Assembly: GCF_000711215.1 (NCBI RefSeq)
Contig: NZ_JOMF01000006.1
Coordinates: 1-64,000, forward strand
DNA length: 64,000 bases
Direction of reading: 5' to 3'
Source: Methanomicrobium mobile BP
GTDB lineage: Archaea; Halobacteriota; Methanomicrobia; Methanomicrobiales; Methanomicrobiaceae
A program made the position numbers and the translations under genes. The notes under the pieces are model-generated. The model saw nothing but the letters and a program-made list of their open reading frames with translations, searched no databases and had not been told where the DNA came from. Position 1 is the stretch's first letter. Each line of letters opens with the position of its first letter. Below, piece after piece: positions 55,282-64,000 of this stretch.

Positions 55282-56706
55282 ATGAATAAACTGGAAGATA
55301 TCATAAAAGCACGTGGACCGATAAACAAAGTAGGGGTTATTGGAATGGGATATGTAGGGATACCTGCCGCAATGCTTCAGGCAGATGTACCCAACCGCAA
55401 AGTCTACGGATTCCAACGAGAATCAAAAACGTCGGGTTACAAGATTGATATGCTAAATAATGGGGAGTGTCCATTAAAAGGTATAGAGCCCGGTCTTGAA
55501 GAACTTGTAAAGAAAGTTGTCAACGAAGGAAAATTCACATGCACTTCAGATTTTTCAAAAATTTCCGAACTGGATGCGGTTACACTCTCCATTCAAACGC
55601 CATTTAAAGATCCCAAGGATTTAATACCTAATTTTGATGCTTTAATCGAAGGCCTAAAAAATGTTGGAAAATATCTTGTTCCGGGAACATTAGTAGTTTT
55701 AGAATCGACAATCACACCCGGAACTACCACGATTCTGGCCAAAGATATTCTTGAAAAAGAATCGGACCTTAAAGCAGGAGTGGATTTTGCTCTTGCCCAC
55801 GCGCCGGAACGTGTTATGGTCGGACGACTTTTACAAAATATACGTGAATATGATCGTTGCGTAGGCGGAATAGACGATGTCAGTACAGCACGTGCCATAG
55901 AACTATATGCCCCGATTCTCACAAAAGGAAAGGTAATACCAATGAGTGCAACAGAGGCTGAAGTAACCAAGACAACCGAAAATACTCTCCGAGATCTTCA
56001 GATTGCCGCTGCAAACCAACTTGCTCTTTATTGTGAAGCTATGGGAATCAATTTTTATAACGTAAAAGCAGGAATTGACTCTCTGAAAGGTGAAGGTCTG
56101 ACACGTGCACTGCTATTGCCGGGTGCCGGTGTCGGAGGACACTGCCTTACAAAGGATACATATCATCTTGAGCGCGGAATGCACACACTTTCGGGTGAGA
56201 AATATGACTATCCCAAAGGTGAAGAGTCAATATATGTTCTGGCACGTCACATTAATGATTTCATGCCGAAGCACATGATAAATCTGACAAAAAATGCTCT
56301 GCGCTGTGATTCATTAAGAAACAAGAAAATTGCTTTGCTTGGTTGGGCGTTCCTGGCAAACACAGACGATGCAAGAAACACACCATCCGAAACATACCGT
56401 TCACTGGCACAAGCGGAAGGAGCATGTATAAAAATACATGATGTTTGGGTGAAATCAGATCAGGAAAAACCCGATCTTGTGATAGACAAGGACATTTCCG
56501 AAACGGTCAAAGGTGCCGACGCGGTTATACTCCTTACTGCCCACAATGAATACAAAGAGCTGGACCCCAAATTGCTTAAAAAAATGACAGCTAACGAGCA
56601 TCCCGCAGTAATAGACGGAAGAAACATATTTGATCCGGATTCATTCATCAATAACGGTTGGATTTACCGTGGAATAGGTCGCGGAGACAAAAACAATCTG
56701 AGTTAA
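55282..56706 (+). CDS. UDP-N-acetylhexosamine 6-dehydrogenase (WbpA/WecC type)
   Basis: 474 aa. NAD site VGVIGMGYVGIPAAMLQ, substrate parts ESTITPGTTTILAKD, APERVMVGRLLQNI, the catalytic Cys in GAGVGGHCLTKDTYHL (about residue 290), and the C-terminal lobe IALLGWAFLANTDDARNTPS. It oxidises C6 of UDP-GlcNAc (or UDP-ManNAc) to the uronate with two NAD+. With its three neighbours UDP-GlcNAc is the probable substrate. The start is at MNKLEDIIKARGP, with GCAGGGGC before it. Confidence 0.92.
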   Translation: MNKLEDIIKARGPINKVGVIGMGYVGIPAAMLQADVPNRKVYGFQRESKTSGYKIDMLNNGECPLKGIEPGLEELVKKVVNEGKFTCTSDFSKISELDAVTLSIQTPFKDPKDLIPNFDALIEGLKNVGKYLVPGTLVVLESTITPGTTTILAKDILEKESDLKAGVDFALAHAPERVMVGRLLQNIREYDRCVGGIDDVSTARAIELYAPILTKGKVIPMSATEAEVTKTTENTLRDLQIAAANQLALYCEAMGINFYNVKAGIDSLKGEGLTRALLLPGAGVGGHCLTKDTYHLERGMHTLSGEKYDYPKGEESIYVLARHINDFMPKHMINLTKNALRCDSLRNKKIALLGWAFLANTDDARNTPSETYRSLAQAEGACIKIHDVWVKSDQEKPDLVIDKDISETVKGADAVILLTAHNEYKELDPKLLKKMTANEHPAVIDGRNIFDPDSFINNGWIYRGIGRGDKNNLS

Positions 56707-56711
56707 TAACT

Positions 56712-57320
56712 ATGTCAGCAAAAAATGCAATTGGTAAAAATGTCACAATATTTGAGCCTGTTCAATTGGGATTTCCTTCAAGAGAGCATATTGGAAAGAA
56801 TGAATGGAACGGTGTCGTCATCGGTGATGGTTGTATTATACGTTCGGGATCTATAATATATTCCGACGTAATTATGGGTAAAGGATGCCAAACAGGGCAT
56901 AACGTATTGATACGTGAAAAAACAGTTATCGGTGATTACACTGCAGTCGGCACAGCAACTGTGATAGACGGTAACGTTACAATCGGCACAAATGTAAGCA
57001 TTCAAAGTCAGGCATACATACCTCCGGGAACAAAAATTGGGAACAATGTTTTTATAGGCCCTAATGTTGTCATAACAAATGATATGTACCCTCCGACAGG
57101 TATCGGAGGTCTCCAGGGTGCGACAATTGAAAATTTTGCAGCAATCGGTGCAAATGCAACTCTAATTCCTGGAGTGGTTATAGGCAGAGGTTCTTTTGTT
57201 GCGGCAGGATCTGTAGTGACAAAAGATGTGCCTCAAGACATGATGGCAATAGGTAATCCGGCAAAGATCAAAGATCTACCAAAAGCAATGAGAAAAAATG
57301 ACGACAATAACGTAGTATAA
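56712..57320 (+). CDS. Hexapeptide-repeat N-acetyltransferase (WlbB/WbpD type)
   Basis: 202 aa trimeric left-handed beta-helix enzyme. Repeats run through GVVIGDGCIIRSGSIIYSDV, NVLIREKTVIGDYTAVGTAT and IGTNVSIQSQAYIPPGTKIG, with an external loop VVITNDMYPPTGIGG and a terminal AAGSVVTKDVPQDMMAIGNP. It acetylates the C3 amine with acetyl-CoA to give UDP-GlcNAc(3NAc)A, completing a four-gene set. The ATG at 56712 is 5 bp after the dehydrogenase stop. Confidence 0.88.
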   Translation: MSAKNAIGKNVTIFEPVQLGFPSREHIGKNEWNGVVIGDGCIIRSGSIIYSDVIMGKGCQTGHNVLIREKTVIGDYTAVGTATVIDGNVTIGTNVSIQSQAYIPPGTKIGNNVFIGPNVVITNDMYPPTGIGGLQGATIENFAAIGANATLIPGVVIGRGSFVAAGSVVTKDVPQDMMAIGNPAKIKDLPKAMRKNDDNNVV

Positions 57321-57550
57321 ATTTAGAGAATCTATAAATACTATTGTTAATTGCAATTCCAGAGAATAACAAAATGACACCTAGAATATAAGAGTGAGTG
57401 GAGACCAGAACATAATCTATCTAACAAGTATGGCTTCCCAGAAAGAATTAAATATAATTATCAGTACCGATAGACAACGTCTTTTGAATTTTGGATAAAT
57501 CATATTTTCATATGCTATCAATTTATTATTCCTAATATCGAAGTACAATT

Positions 57551-58387
57551 ATGACTAAATTCATTGAACGGGCGGTTAATCTCACAATTGGTGCTGCACT
57601 ACATATGTTTAAGCATAAATTTTTCTGTAGACCACTATTCCAAAAATGCTTTTTAATTGGATTAATACATTACACCAATTTTGCACAAATGAGTTATTCT
57701 AGCGCTAAAAATCACTGGGAACTTGAGAGTAGCACAGTACATACAAGAACTGATGAGAGTACATTCAAAAATATGTCTATAATTATCAGTGATGCCATAG
57801 ACATACAGCCCTCTGATGACATTTTGGATATTGGATGCGGAGAAGGATCAATCGATTATTACCTTAAACAAAACTGCCATACATTATCAGGATTTGATTT
57901 TTCTGAATCAAAAATCGACGCGGCACGTAAAAAGAATCCGGAATGCAGATATGAAATACATTCTTTTCTGGACAAATATCCAAAATATAAAGCAAATAAG
58001 TTATTCTCATATGGTGTTGCGCAATATTGTAATCCAGCAGATCTTAAAACATTTATACAACAACAAGTGGAATGCATATTCGATAATAAAACACAGATAA
58101 AGAGAGAAGATGATATGCAAGATTATCTAATTGCAATACTAGATATCCCCGATAAATCAAAAGCTTTTGAATACTATAAATATCACTACAAATTGTCTTC
58201 GTTGACCCTTGAAAACTGTGATTCTCTGTTAGATAAATTCAATGCAATTTATACTGATGGAAGCTATTGGCAAGATCTTAAAATGATGGAACATATTGTA
58301 CTCTCATTCGGATTGTCATCAGAGATAATTGATTCAAATTGTAGTTACAGAAGCCACCTTATCATTCGATTTCAACGGAATACATGA
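57551..58387 (+). CDS. SAM-dependent methyltransferase
   Basis: 278 aa. SAM motif I is DDILDIGCGEGSIDYYL (about residues 93-109), the strand 2 acid is GFDFSESKIDAARKKN, and motif IV is KLFSYGVAQYCNP. The first 40 residues are hydrophobic and basic (FKHKFFCRPLFQKCFLIGLI) and may bind the membrane. Substrate unknown, likely a glycan hydroxyl or carboxyl. It stands between gaps of 230 and 105 bp. Confidence 0.8.
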   Translation: MTKFIERAVNLTIGAALHMFKHKFFCRPLFQKCFLIGLIHYTNFAQMSYSSAKNHWELESSTVHTRTDESTFKNMSIIISDAIDIQPSDDILDIGCGEGSIDYYLKQNCHTLSGFDFSESKIDAARKKNPECRYEIHSFLDKYPKYKANKLFSYGVAQYCNPADLKTFIQQQVECIFDNKTQIKREDDMQDYLIAILDIPDKSKAFEYYKYHYKLSSLTLENCDSLLDKFNAIYTDGSYWQDLKMMEHIVLSFGLSSEIIDSNCSYRSHLIIRFQRNT

Positions 58388-58492
58388 TAAATAAGGGGTT
58401 TGATCAACAATTACAGCAATACAGACAATAACAGATTATGCAATAAATGTTGAAATAAATGATGCAAAATGTATGTAAGGAGATATCTATAA

Positions 58493-59530
58493 ATGTCTAC
58501 TGTCACTATTAAAATATTGAACGAAAATGAGAAAGAACGATGGGATGACATTGTCAAACGCTCCCCACATTCAACACCTGTCCACCTATATGACTGGCTA
58601 AAAATAATTGAAACATATACGAATACTAAATTATATCTGTTTGTGGGCTACATCGGTGACGAGATTGTTGCGGCAATACCATTGTTTTATTCAAAGAAGC
58701 ACTTTTTTAAAATTTTATCATCACCCCCGGCAAATGTTGTCATTCAGAATTTAGGACTGATTATCCCGGAATATAATTCATTAAAGCAAGACAAAAGAGA
58801 GTATTACTTTCGTGAATTCATGACAGAGTTTAACAAATATCTCGCTAAAACAATCAAACCTGATGTCGTGAGTATTGTTACTCCACCGGGATTGGTAGAT
58901 GCACGTCCATACAACTGGAACAATTACATTGTTACCCCGAAATATAACTACGTCTGTGATATATCGGACCTTGAAATAGTCTGGAAAAACTTCAAAAAGA
59001 CATTGCGTAAGAATATTGAAAAAGCATCAAAACTGAAATTTTCAATTGAAGAAGGGGATATCTATGAATATATCAAAATATATGAGTTTGTTGTAAAAAG
59101 GCTAAGTGATCAGGGGCGTGATGCTACGACACCTTGTGAATATTTCAGATCATTATACCAAACAATCTCCAAAGACACCTTAAAAAATTTTGTCGCAAAA
59201 TTAGACGGAGAGGTTGTCACAGGGATAATTGTCTTTGGGTATCATGAGAAAATTTCAATATGGGTAGGTGCAACACAAGTAAATATGCCTGGCTTATACC
59301 CTGTTGATTTATTGCAATGGGAAATCATAAAATGGGCATCTGATCATGGATACAAATATTGTGAGATTCTTGGAGCAAACACGCAATCAATAAGTTATTT
59401 TAAGTCACGATATAATTTTGATCTCGAAATATATTACAGTGCTGAATATTATGGATTGAAAGCATATCCAATATATGCTCTGAGGAAATATTTCAATCGC
59501 CTGGTAAATTACAGGAAAAAATCTGATTAA
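58493..59530 (+). CDS. FemAB-like GNAT transferase
   Basis: 345 aa with two GNAT-like halves of the FemAB/BioF2 type. HSTPVHLYDWLKIIETY at the start, KNFKKTLRKNIEKASKL in the middle (basic, as in acyl-tRNA-binding forms), and VAKLDGEVVTGIIVFGYHEK, then GLYPVDLLQWEIIKWASDHG at the end. Bacterial FemAB adds amino acids from tRNA to murein; archaea of this type have no murein, so it more likely adds an aminoacyl or acyl group to a sugar, or is related to PEP-CTERM/XrtA FemAB-like proteins. Function inferred only. Confidence 0.75.
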   Translation: MSTVTIKILNENEKERWDDIVKRSPHSTPVHLYDWLKIIETYTNTKLYLFVGYIGDEIVAAIPLFYSKKHFFKILSSPPANVVIQNLGLIIPEYNSLKQDKREYYFREFMTEFNKYLAKTIKPDVVSIVTPPGLVDARPYNWNNYIVTPKYNYVCDISDLEIVWKNFKKTLRKNIEKASKLKFSIEEGDIYEYIKIYEFVVKRLSDQGRDATTPCEYFRSLYQTISKDTLKNFVAKLDGEVVTGIIVFGYHEKISIWVGATQVNMPGLYPVDLLQWEIIKWASDHGYKYCEILGANTQSISYFKSRYNFDLEIYYSAEYYGLKAYPIYALRKYFNRLVNYRKKSD

Positions 59531-59758
59531 GCAAATTATTGACAATATTACCGACAATCATTTTTTTTAGGAGCAAATAACTTTTTTTAGATTATTCTGT
59601 AATTACTGTAATCTACAAAAAGTGTCTCTTTCCCATTTTTGTATGGGGATATACCCTGCAAACAATCATAGTATCTTTTTTAAATAATATGTAAAATAAT
59701 CAATACCCTATAAACCATGTTAGTTTTCTAGTTTATTCAATATGGATTACTTTTACAA

Positions 59759-60805
59759 CTATAGATCGTTTTTCTTAAACCACTCACATATTTCTATTCC
59801 ACTTGTCATCCATGCATTTTTTTCCAAACAATATGACAAGATTTTCTCGTACATTTCACACTCCATTGTTCCTTTAATTATTGAGGAATTGTGCCAAAGT
59901 AATGTAAATACGCCATGAAGATCCGCAACTGTATCAATTAATTCTTTAATTAACTTCAATGCACATTTAGGTGTAAGTCTCATATATGAATTAAACAGAG
60001 TGACATCCATTACAATTAATGGAATTTCCAAAATATTTACGTAATTCTTTGTATTCAAATTATATGGATAATACGGAAAACACATACCGCTTCTAAAACC
60101 TACACAATCAGCATATCCAAACGTAGTATCATATTTAAATCCAGCTTTAGCAAGAATCTCCCAGGTATCGGGAACCTTGAATTTGAGACAATGATTTCGA
60201 TAACCAGCAACTTTTTTACCTAATACATTCTCTAATCGTTCTTTTTCGGATATTAGATTATCATATGTGTTCCACGCATTATGTCCTCCATGAAGCCCCA
60301 CTTCACAACCTCTTTCATCAATCTCAAATAATAACTCTGAAATTTCATTAAGATCATAGTTATAACTCATCTCGTTAGGGGCCAATGCCAGAAAATAAAA
60401 TGATGATTTGGCATCGAATTTTTCTTCAATGTCAAGTATGTCGGTAAGATTAAAATATGGTCGCTTTTTGTCGGCAAGCGATCTGATATTCTTAAGGGTC
60501 TCCAATATTTTCAGATTACAAGCTGATCTCATGCACGTAAGTCCGTTTGCTCTTAATGATACAAACAAAACATCAATATCATGAGTCAAACAGACTGCAA
60601 ATGATTTTCCAGAGGGATATATTGGTATATTTTCTTCCTCTTTTGTGAGCATAGCAGATACTTTCGGTACAAAAACATCTCGATTACTGCTTTCATAATG
60701 TGGAAATCTGCCAAAATTGTCGGGATATTTGAAATGATATTCTTCTTTAGAGGTTGCAATATCCCAAAGTTCCGGAGTTAATTTTGAGAGATAGTCCGTT
60801 TTCAT
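59759..60805 (-). CDS. Polysaccharide-deacetylase-like (NodB fold) protein
   Basis: 348 aa, no signal peptide. The NodB motif 1 is FAVCLTHDIDVLFVS with the metal/base Asp, motif 2 is GCEVGLHGGHNAW (about residues 170-182), and later motifs are VAGYRNHCLKFKVP with the Arg and TLLWHNSSIIKG with the His. This matches the subfamily with LTHDxD at the start of the barrel, which occurs in glycan loci. It could N-deacetylate a lipid-linked or nucleotide sugar in the cytoplasm. One of few genes on the minus strand here; divergent from the next gene. Confidence 0.82.
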   Translation of the reverse strand: MKTDYLSKLTPELWDIATSKEEYHFKYPDNFGRFPHYESSNRDVFVPKVSAMLTKEEENIPIYPSGKSFAVCLTHDIDVLFVSLRANGLTCMRSACNLKILETLKNIRSLADKKRPYFNLTDILDIEEKFDAKSSFYFLALAPNEMSYNYDLNEISELLFEIDERGCEVGLHGGHNAWNTYDNLISEKERLENVLGKKVAGYRNHCLKFKVPDTWEILAKAGFKYDTTFGYADCVGFRSGMCFPYYPYNLNTKNYVNILEIPLIVMDVTLFNSYMRLTPKCALKLIKELIDTVADLHGVFTLLWHNSSIIKGTMECEMYEKILSYCLEKNAWMTSGIEICEWFKKNDL

Positions 60806-60963
60806 AATAATTAATTAGTGCATTAATGCATAAAATGTATGTCATTATAAGACCATTCGAAAATATATTATTCATATATTCATAGGCGCTCTCTCAGCCC
60901 ACTCAGATTAACTAAAACTAAATTAGATATAGATCTAATCAATATCTATAAGAGAGTAATAAA

Positions 60964-62649
60964 ATGACAGATTCCGGTAGCCCTTTTCAAGAGATTCTAG
61001 ATATACCAATTATAAATGATAAGACTATTATTGAATTATTGGAATATGATAATTACTCTCACTGGTGGTCATTGGAATACAACATTCATACAAGTGTATT
61101 GAACCATTCAATACCCTCCAATACATACTCTCAGTCAATAATAACCAGAATATTCACCAAAATACGTAGCATAAAAATTATAGATATCTATTTATGTATG
61201 GCATATGATTTGATTAATTACATCATATTCCAGATAGAGAACAAATTATATAGGACTCAGTCAAACAAAGCTGAAAAAACTACATCCTCAATAATTTTTC
61301 CATTTGATCATTATGATTGGAGACTGGATAAAAAAAGTAATTCACGAAATCTTGAAAACATCTATAACAAGGAGATAATATCACAACTTCCTAACGATGT
61401 TAAAGTAATTACACCCTACGATGCGGATATTTTTTCATTTAAATCACATCATTCAGTATATCCAAAGATTATTTCTTCAAATTATAGATATGTATCATGT
61501 ATTTATTGGGAATATTGGTCTTGGTCAACCTGGATTTCAGAAAAAAAATCGATTACACATTTTCAAGAGATATGGGATCAAATATCAGTAGCAGATAATT
61601 GGTTTTCAAAATGGAATCTTGCTTTTGGAATTAATACAATTGATTTCAAAGAATATTTCAAAACATTGGTGATTCATCTAATTCCAAAAGCAATTTCCTT
61701 TTTTGCAATGGCCGAAAGGGCAATTATGATTGAAAAACCAAGCGCAATTATACTAACTAATGAGTACTCTATGCATAGTCGTGGGTGGATATATGCTGCC
61801 AAAAAGCACAGTGTAAAGTCTATAGCGATACAACACGGGACTATTTCAAAAAATCACCAAAAATATTGCCTTAATCATAATCCACAAGATGTATCGGTCG
61901 CAGGTAAAAAAATTGGTACATCATATCCCATTCCCGATATAACATGCGTATGGGGTAAATCAGATTATGATGTACTGGTAAAGTATGCTGGATACCCCAA
62001 AGATCAAGTAATTATTACAGGAAATCCACGATATGATTACTTGAGCCAGGCCCACGAGAAATATTCCAGATCTGCTTTTTGTACAAAATACAATATTAAT
62101 CCAAGTAATAGGATCATTCTTTGGACAACAGGTACACACGGTGAAAATTATGAGGATAATATAGCATATATTAACGAAGTAATATCTGCATGCAATGTCA
62201 TCCCAAATGTCACTTTAATCATTAAGCAGCATCCTAACGAGCAACCAGAACATACCAAAATATATAGGGACGCAATGGAAAAAAATAAGGACAGATTCCA
62301 AATTATTCTGCCGGATAAAATGGAGGATACTACTGAAATGGTATTCTCATCAGACATCCTCATCATAAGAGCATCTACAGTTGGTCAAGAGGCAGTTGCA
62401 TTTCATAAACCAATAATCATTTTAGACTTCTCTGAGAAAAAAGATCTTCTCGAATATGTTAAAGAAAATGTTGCTGTTCCTGCTTACTGCGAAGGGTCAT
62501 TACGCAATGCATTAATTACCTGTCTTCAAAACAACCCCATAACAAGAGACAATCAAGATACTTATATTACCAATCACATGAATAGAATAGATGGACTTGC
62601 AGCAAAAAGAATAGCTAAAATAATTGAAGACAATATCCATAGACAATAA
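60964..62649 (+). CDS. GT-B-fold transferase, capsule/CDP-glycerophosphotransferase-like
   Basis: 561 aa. The C-terminal 320 residues have a GT-B appearance: SAIILTNEYSMHSRGWIYAA, SIAIQHGTISKNHQKYCLNH, VIITGNPRYDYLSQ, LIIKQHPNEQPEHTK, and a phosphate-binding LIIRASTVGQEAVAFHKPII. These resemble the CDP-glycerol glycerophosphotransferase and capsule polysaccharide export/polysialyltransferase groups. The N-terminal 250 residues are unfamiliar and Trp/Tyr-rich (YVSCIYWEYWSWSTWISEKK). The exact reaction is unknown. It adjoins the NeuA-like gene, so a CMP-sugar donor is possible. Confidence 0.7.
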   Translation: MTDSGSPFQEILDIPIINDKTIIELLEYDNYSHWWSLEYNIHTSVLNHSIPSNTYSQSIITRIFTKIRSIKIIDIYLCMAYDLINYIIFQIENKLYRTQSNKAEKTTSSIIFPFDHYDWRLDKKSNSRNLENIYNKEIISQLPNDVKVITPYDADIFSFKSHHSVYPKIISSNYRYVSCIYWEYWSWSTWISEKKSITHFQEIWDQISVADNWFSKWNLAFGINTIDFKEYFKTLVIHLIPKAISFFAMAERAIMIEKPSAIILTNEYSMHSRGWIYAAKKHSVKSIAIQHGTISKNHQKYCLNHNPQDVSVAGKKIGTSYPIPDITCVWGKSDYDVLVKYAGYPKDQVIITGNPRYDYLSQAHEKYSRSAFCTKYNINPSNRIILWTTGTHGENYEDNIAYINEVISACNVIPNVTLIIKQHPNEQPEHTKIYRDAMEKNKDRFQIILPDKMEDTTEMVFSSDILIIRASTVGQEAVAFHKPIIILDFSEKKDLLEYVKENVAVPAYCEGSLRNALITCLQNNPITRDNQDTYITNHMNRIDGLAAKRIAKIIEDNIHRQ

Positions 62650-62713
62650 ATAGTGAATAATATCCACAAATCAAATTGTCTCCAACACATAGATTATCTA
62701 ATGTTATTATCAA

Positions 62714-63481
62714 TCAAAAAATATTCTCAACAATTTTCCTAAAATCATCATCCCATGTAGCAAAATAACTACACAAATACTCCATCAATTCAAAATCCTC
62801 CTCACTGTCGATATCCAACACCGCCGTATCCCTCATCATTACCGCTGAACATCTTCCCTCAAACAGTTTATCTGAAGAAGACTCTTCAAGGAATCGACCA
62901 TCATAAGCATATATTGATGCATTCATGTCATAAACAACAGGCGCCTGTTGCCTCGATGTATACCCGTAATTCATCACCAACTCATACTCGCCGGTTTCGG
63001 AAATCTCCTTGACCTGATTAAAGAAAGGACTGCGCCGTGAATTTGTAACCGAGAAAACTATGTCAAATTGGGGATTATTTCGTTTTTTCTCATAAACATT
63101 AACAATATCCTGAAGTCTTCTTATCGGAGACGTGATATCCAAATCAATCACAATGTCGTGATATATTCCATAATACTTATTGGAACGAATAAGGGCATCC
63201 CTTATAACCGCGATTTTACCAACCATGTCTCCGCTGAGTTCTTCTGACCTGTCGACACAAAATACATCAAAAGCCTTCTGGGATGTTATCAAACTCAGTA
63301 ATTCTTTACTGTCCGAACTTGCACACACATGAATTGTATCCAATCCTTTGTTGTGTTTAATGAATAAATCAATTGCCGATAATGTGTAGTATACTAACGG
63401 CTTTCCGAGCATGTTTTTAAGGTTCTTGTTCTTGACACCTTTTGAGCCGGCTCTGCCGCATACCGTGAATAATATGTTCAT
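62714..63481 (-). CDS. NeuA-like CMP-sugar synthetase
   Basis: 255 aa cytidylyltransferase. The N-terminal CTP loop is MNILFTVCGRAGSKGVKNKN, followed by MLGKPLVYYTLSAI. DIVIDLDITSPIRRLQDIVN holds the Mg Asp and Arg. The ending has VLDIDSEEDFELMEY. It activates a nonulosonic acid such as legionaminate or sialate as the CMP-sugar. The start overlaps the end of the Gfo/Idh gene by four bases, a pairing seen in legionaminate (ptm/leg-like) clusters. The sugar cannot be fixed without the synthase genes, which would be beyond the right edge. Confidence 0.88.
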   Translation of the reverse strand: MNILFTVCGRAGSKGVKNKNLKNMLGKPLVYYTLSAIDLFIKHNKGLDTIHVCASSDSKELLSLITSQKAFDVFCVDRSEELSGDMVGKIAVIRDALIRSNKYYGIYHDIVIDLDITSPIRRLQDIVNVYEKKRNNPQFDIVFSVTNSRRSPFFNQVKEISETGEYELVMNYGYTSRQQAPVVYDMNASIYAYDGRFLEESSSDKLFEGRCSAVMMRDTAVLDIDSEEDFELMEYLCSYFATWDDDFRKIVENIF

Positions 63482-64000
63482 TCTAAGTCACCAGATTCTC
63501 CCAATGCAATTTTTAATGTATCATACGCCGTTTTAATATCATTCAAATTATCTTTTTTCACACCGGTGCAGAGATCAATGAAATAATTCATCTCCAAAAC
63601 ATACGGATCATTGACTCTGTTTACAGGAATATCTTTTATTTCGGTTCCATTATCGAATGAAACTGTTTGACTGATAAAATCAGCTTTCATTGTTCCGCTT
63701 TCGGTAAATAATTCCAACTGACGCACCGACCGTCTTCCAAAATAATCAAGATGCAATTCAACGATTTTGTCAGTATATTCTGCAATATACACTGCAATAT
63801 CATCACTGTTGATCTCTAATTCGGATTTTGTACCACACAGATAGAACAGCTTACGCGGTTTACCGAACAATAATTTCAGATAATCCCATTCATGAATCAG
63901 ATCTAAACTGACACCCCCACCCATATCTTTTTTAGCACTGTAATTATCGCGATAATCAATATTTTTGCGCCATTTCGGAAGATATGAGGAGCAAATTGCC
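63478..64000 (-). CDS. Gfo/Idh/MocA oxidoreductase, C-terminal part (cut by window)
   Basis: The frame is open to the window edge, so only the C-terminal 173 or so residues are seen. The visible part runs through WRKNIDYRDNYSAKKDMGGG and VSLDLIHEWDYLKLLFGKP, the typical C-terminal domain of the family with the catalytic His (DLIHE). The N-terminal NAD-binding domain must lie to the right. A start within the window at 63924 would give a fragment without NAD binding and should not be used. Coupled to the NeuA-like gene. It probably acts on a sugar precursor of the CMP-nonulosonate. Confidence 0.85.
   Translation of the reverse strand, partial: AICSSYLPKWRKNIDYRDNYSAKKDMGGGVSLDLIHEWDYLKLLFGKPRKLFYLCGTKSELEINSDDIAVYIAEYTDKIVELHLDYFGRRSVRQLELFTESGTMKADFISQTVSFDNGTEIKDIPVNRVNDPYVLEMNYFIDLCTGVKKDNLNDIKTAYDTLKIALGESGDLE

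Noticed and set aside
27467-64000. Integrated mobile element or prophage as source of the AT-rich blocks
   Set aside because: No integrase, transposase, phage gene, tRNA attachment site or flanking direct repeat was found; recombination of glycan genes explains it better.

Overview
The window looks like a chromosome segment of a methanogenic archaeon, most likely a Methanomicrobiales relative (Methanocorpusculum-like). The group is inferred; the archaeal and methanogen assignment rests on several genes. These are an MfnB-type methanofuran synthase, both DNA topoisomerase VI subunits, an archaeal double-KH NusA, archaeal NadM, a hisA/hisF-related TIM barrel of methanogens and a DUF92 protein. 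Several starts have a TATA-like box about 25 nt upstream, which suggests leaderless mRNAs. No rRNA, tRNA, CRISPR array or intact transposase was seen.

Layout. (1) 1-27.5 kb is a housekeeping region with mixed strands and higher GC. It holds hybrid cluster protein with a divergent HxlR regulator, hisE, nusA, a winged-helix/Hsp20-like pair, mfnB-guaB, the divergent hisAF-related/tmk pair, two tandem PAS proteins with degenerate receiver domains, valS, DUF92, a pyruvate-kinase-C-like protein, ychF, an Rrf2/SnoaL pair, a Bcr/CflA exporter, nadM, larB and hisS. (2) 27.7-35.5 kb is an AT-rich block: UbiA prenyltransferase, HAD phosphatase, methyltransferase, two NAD-dependent epimerases, an FAD oxidoreductase, GtrA and a large GT-C-like membrane protein. 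The parts resemble a polyprenyl-phosphate-pentose donor and transfer pathway. (3) 35.8-38.8 kb returns to core composition with top6B and top6A, separated by a 33-codon ORF that fits the gap almost exactly. (4) 38.8-64 kb is a long AT-rich surface-glycan locus, nearly all on the + strand. It includes GT4 and GT2 glycosyltransferases, a GalE-like epimerase, a CapD-like dehydratase, an adenylation-domain/carrier-protein/GNAT set, CapE-CapF-CapG for UDP-L-FucNAc, a four-gene set for UDP-GlcNAc(3NAc)A, a FemAB-like transferase, a methyltransferase, a deacetylase-like protein, and at the right edge a NeuA-like CMP-sugar synthase with a Gfo/Idh oxidoreductase cut by the window.

Working together, regions 2 and 4 plausibly make activated sugars (pentose-phospholipid, UDP-FucNAc, UDP-diacetamido-uronate, a CMP-nonulosonate), assemble them, and decorate the product with an aminoacyl or acyl group, a methyl group and possibly a deacetylation. 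The target could be S-layer or archaellin N-glycan or another surface polysaccharide; the sequence does not say which. The least expected items are the A-domain/carrier/GNAT module, the UbiA-to-GT-C block, the twin receivers with Lys in place of the phospho-Asp, the top6 microORF, and short tandem repeats that start across or just after stop codons in the core region.
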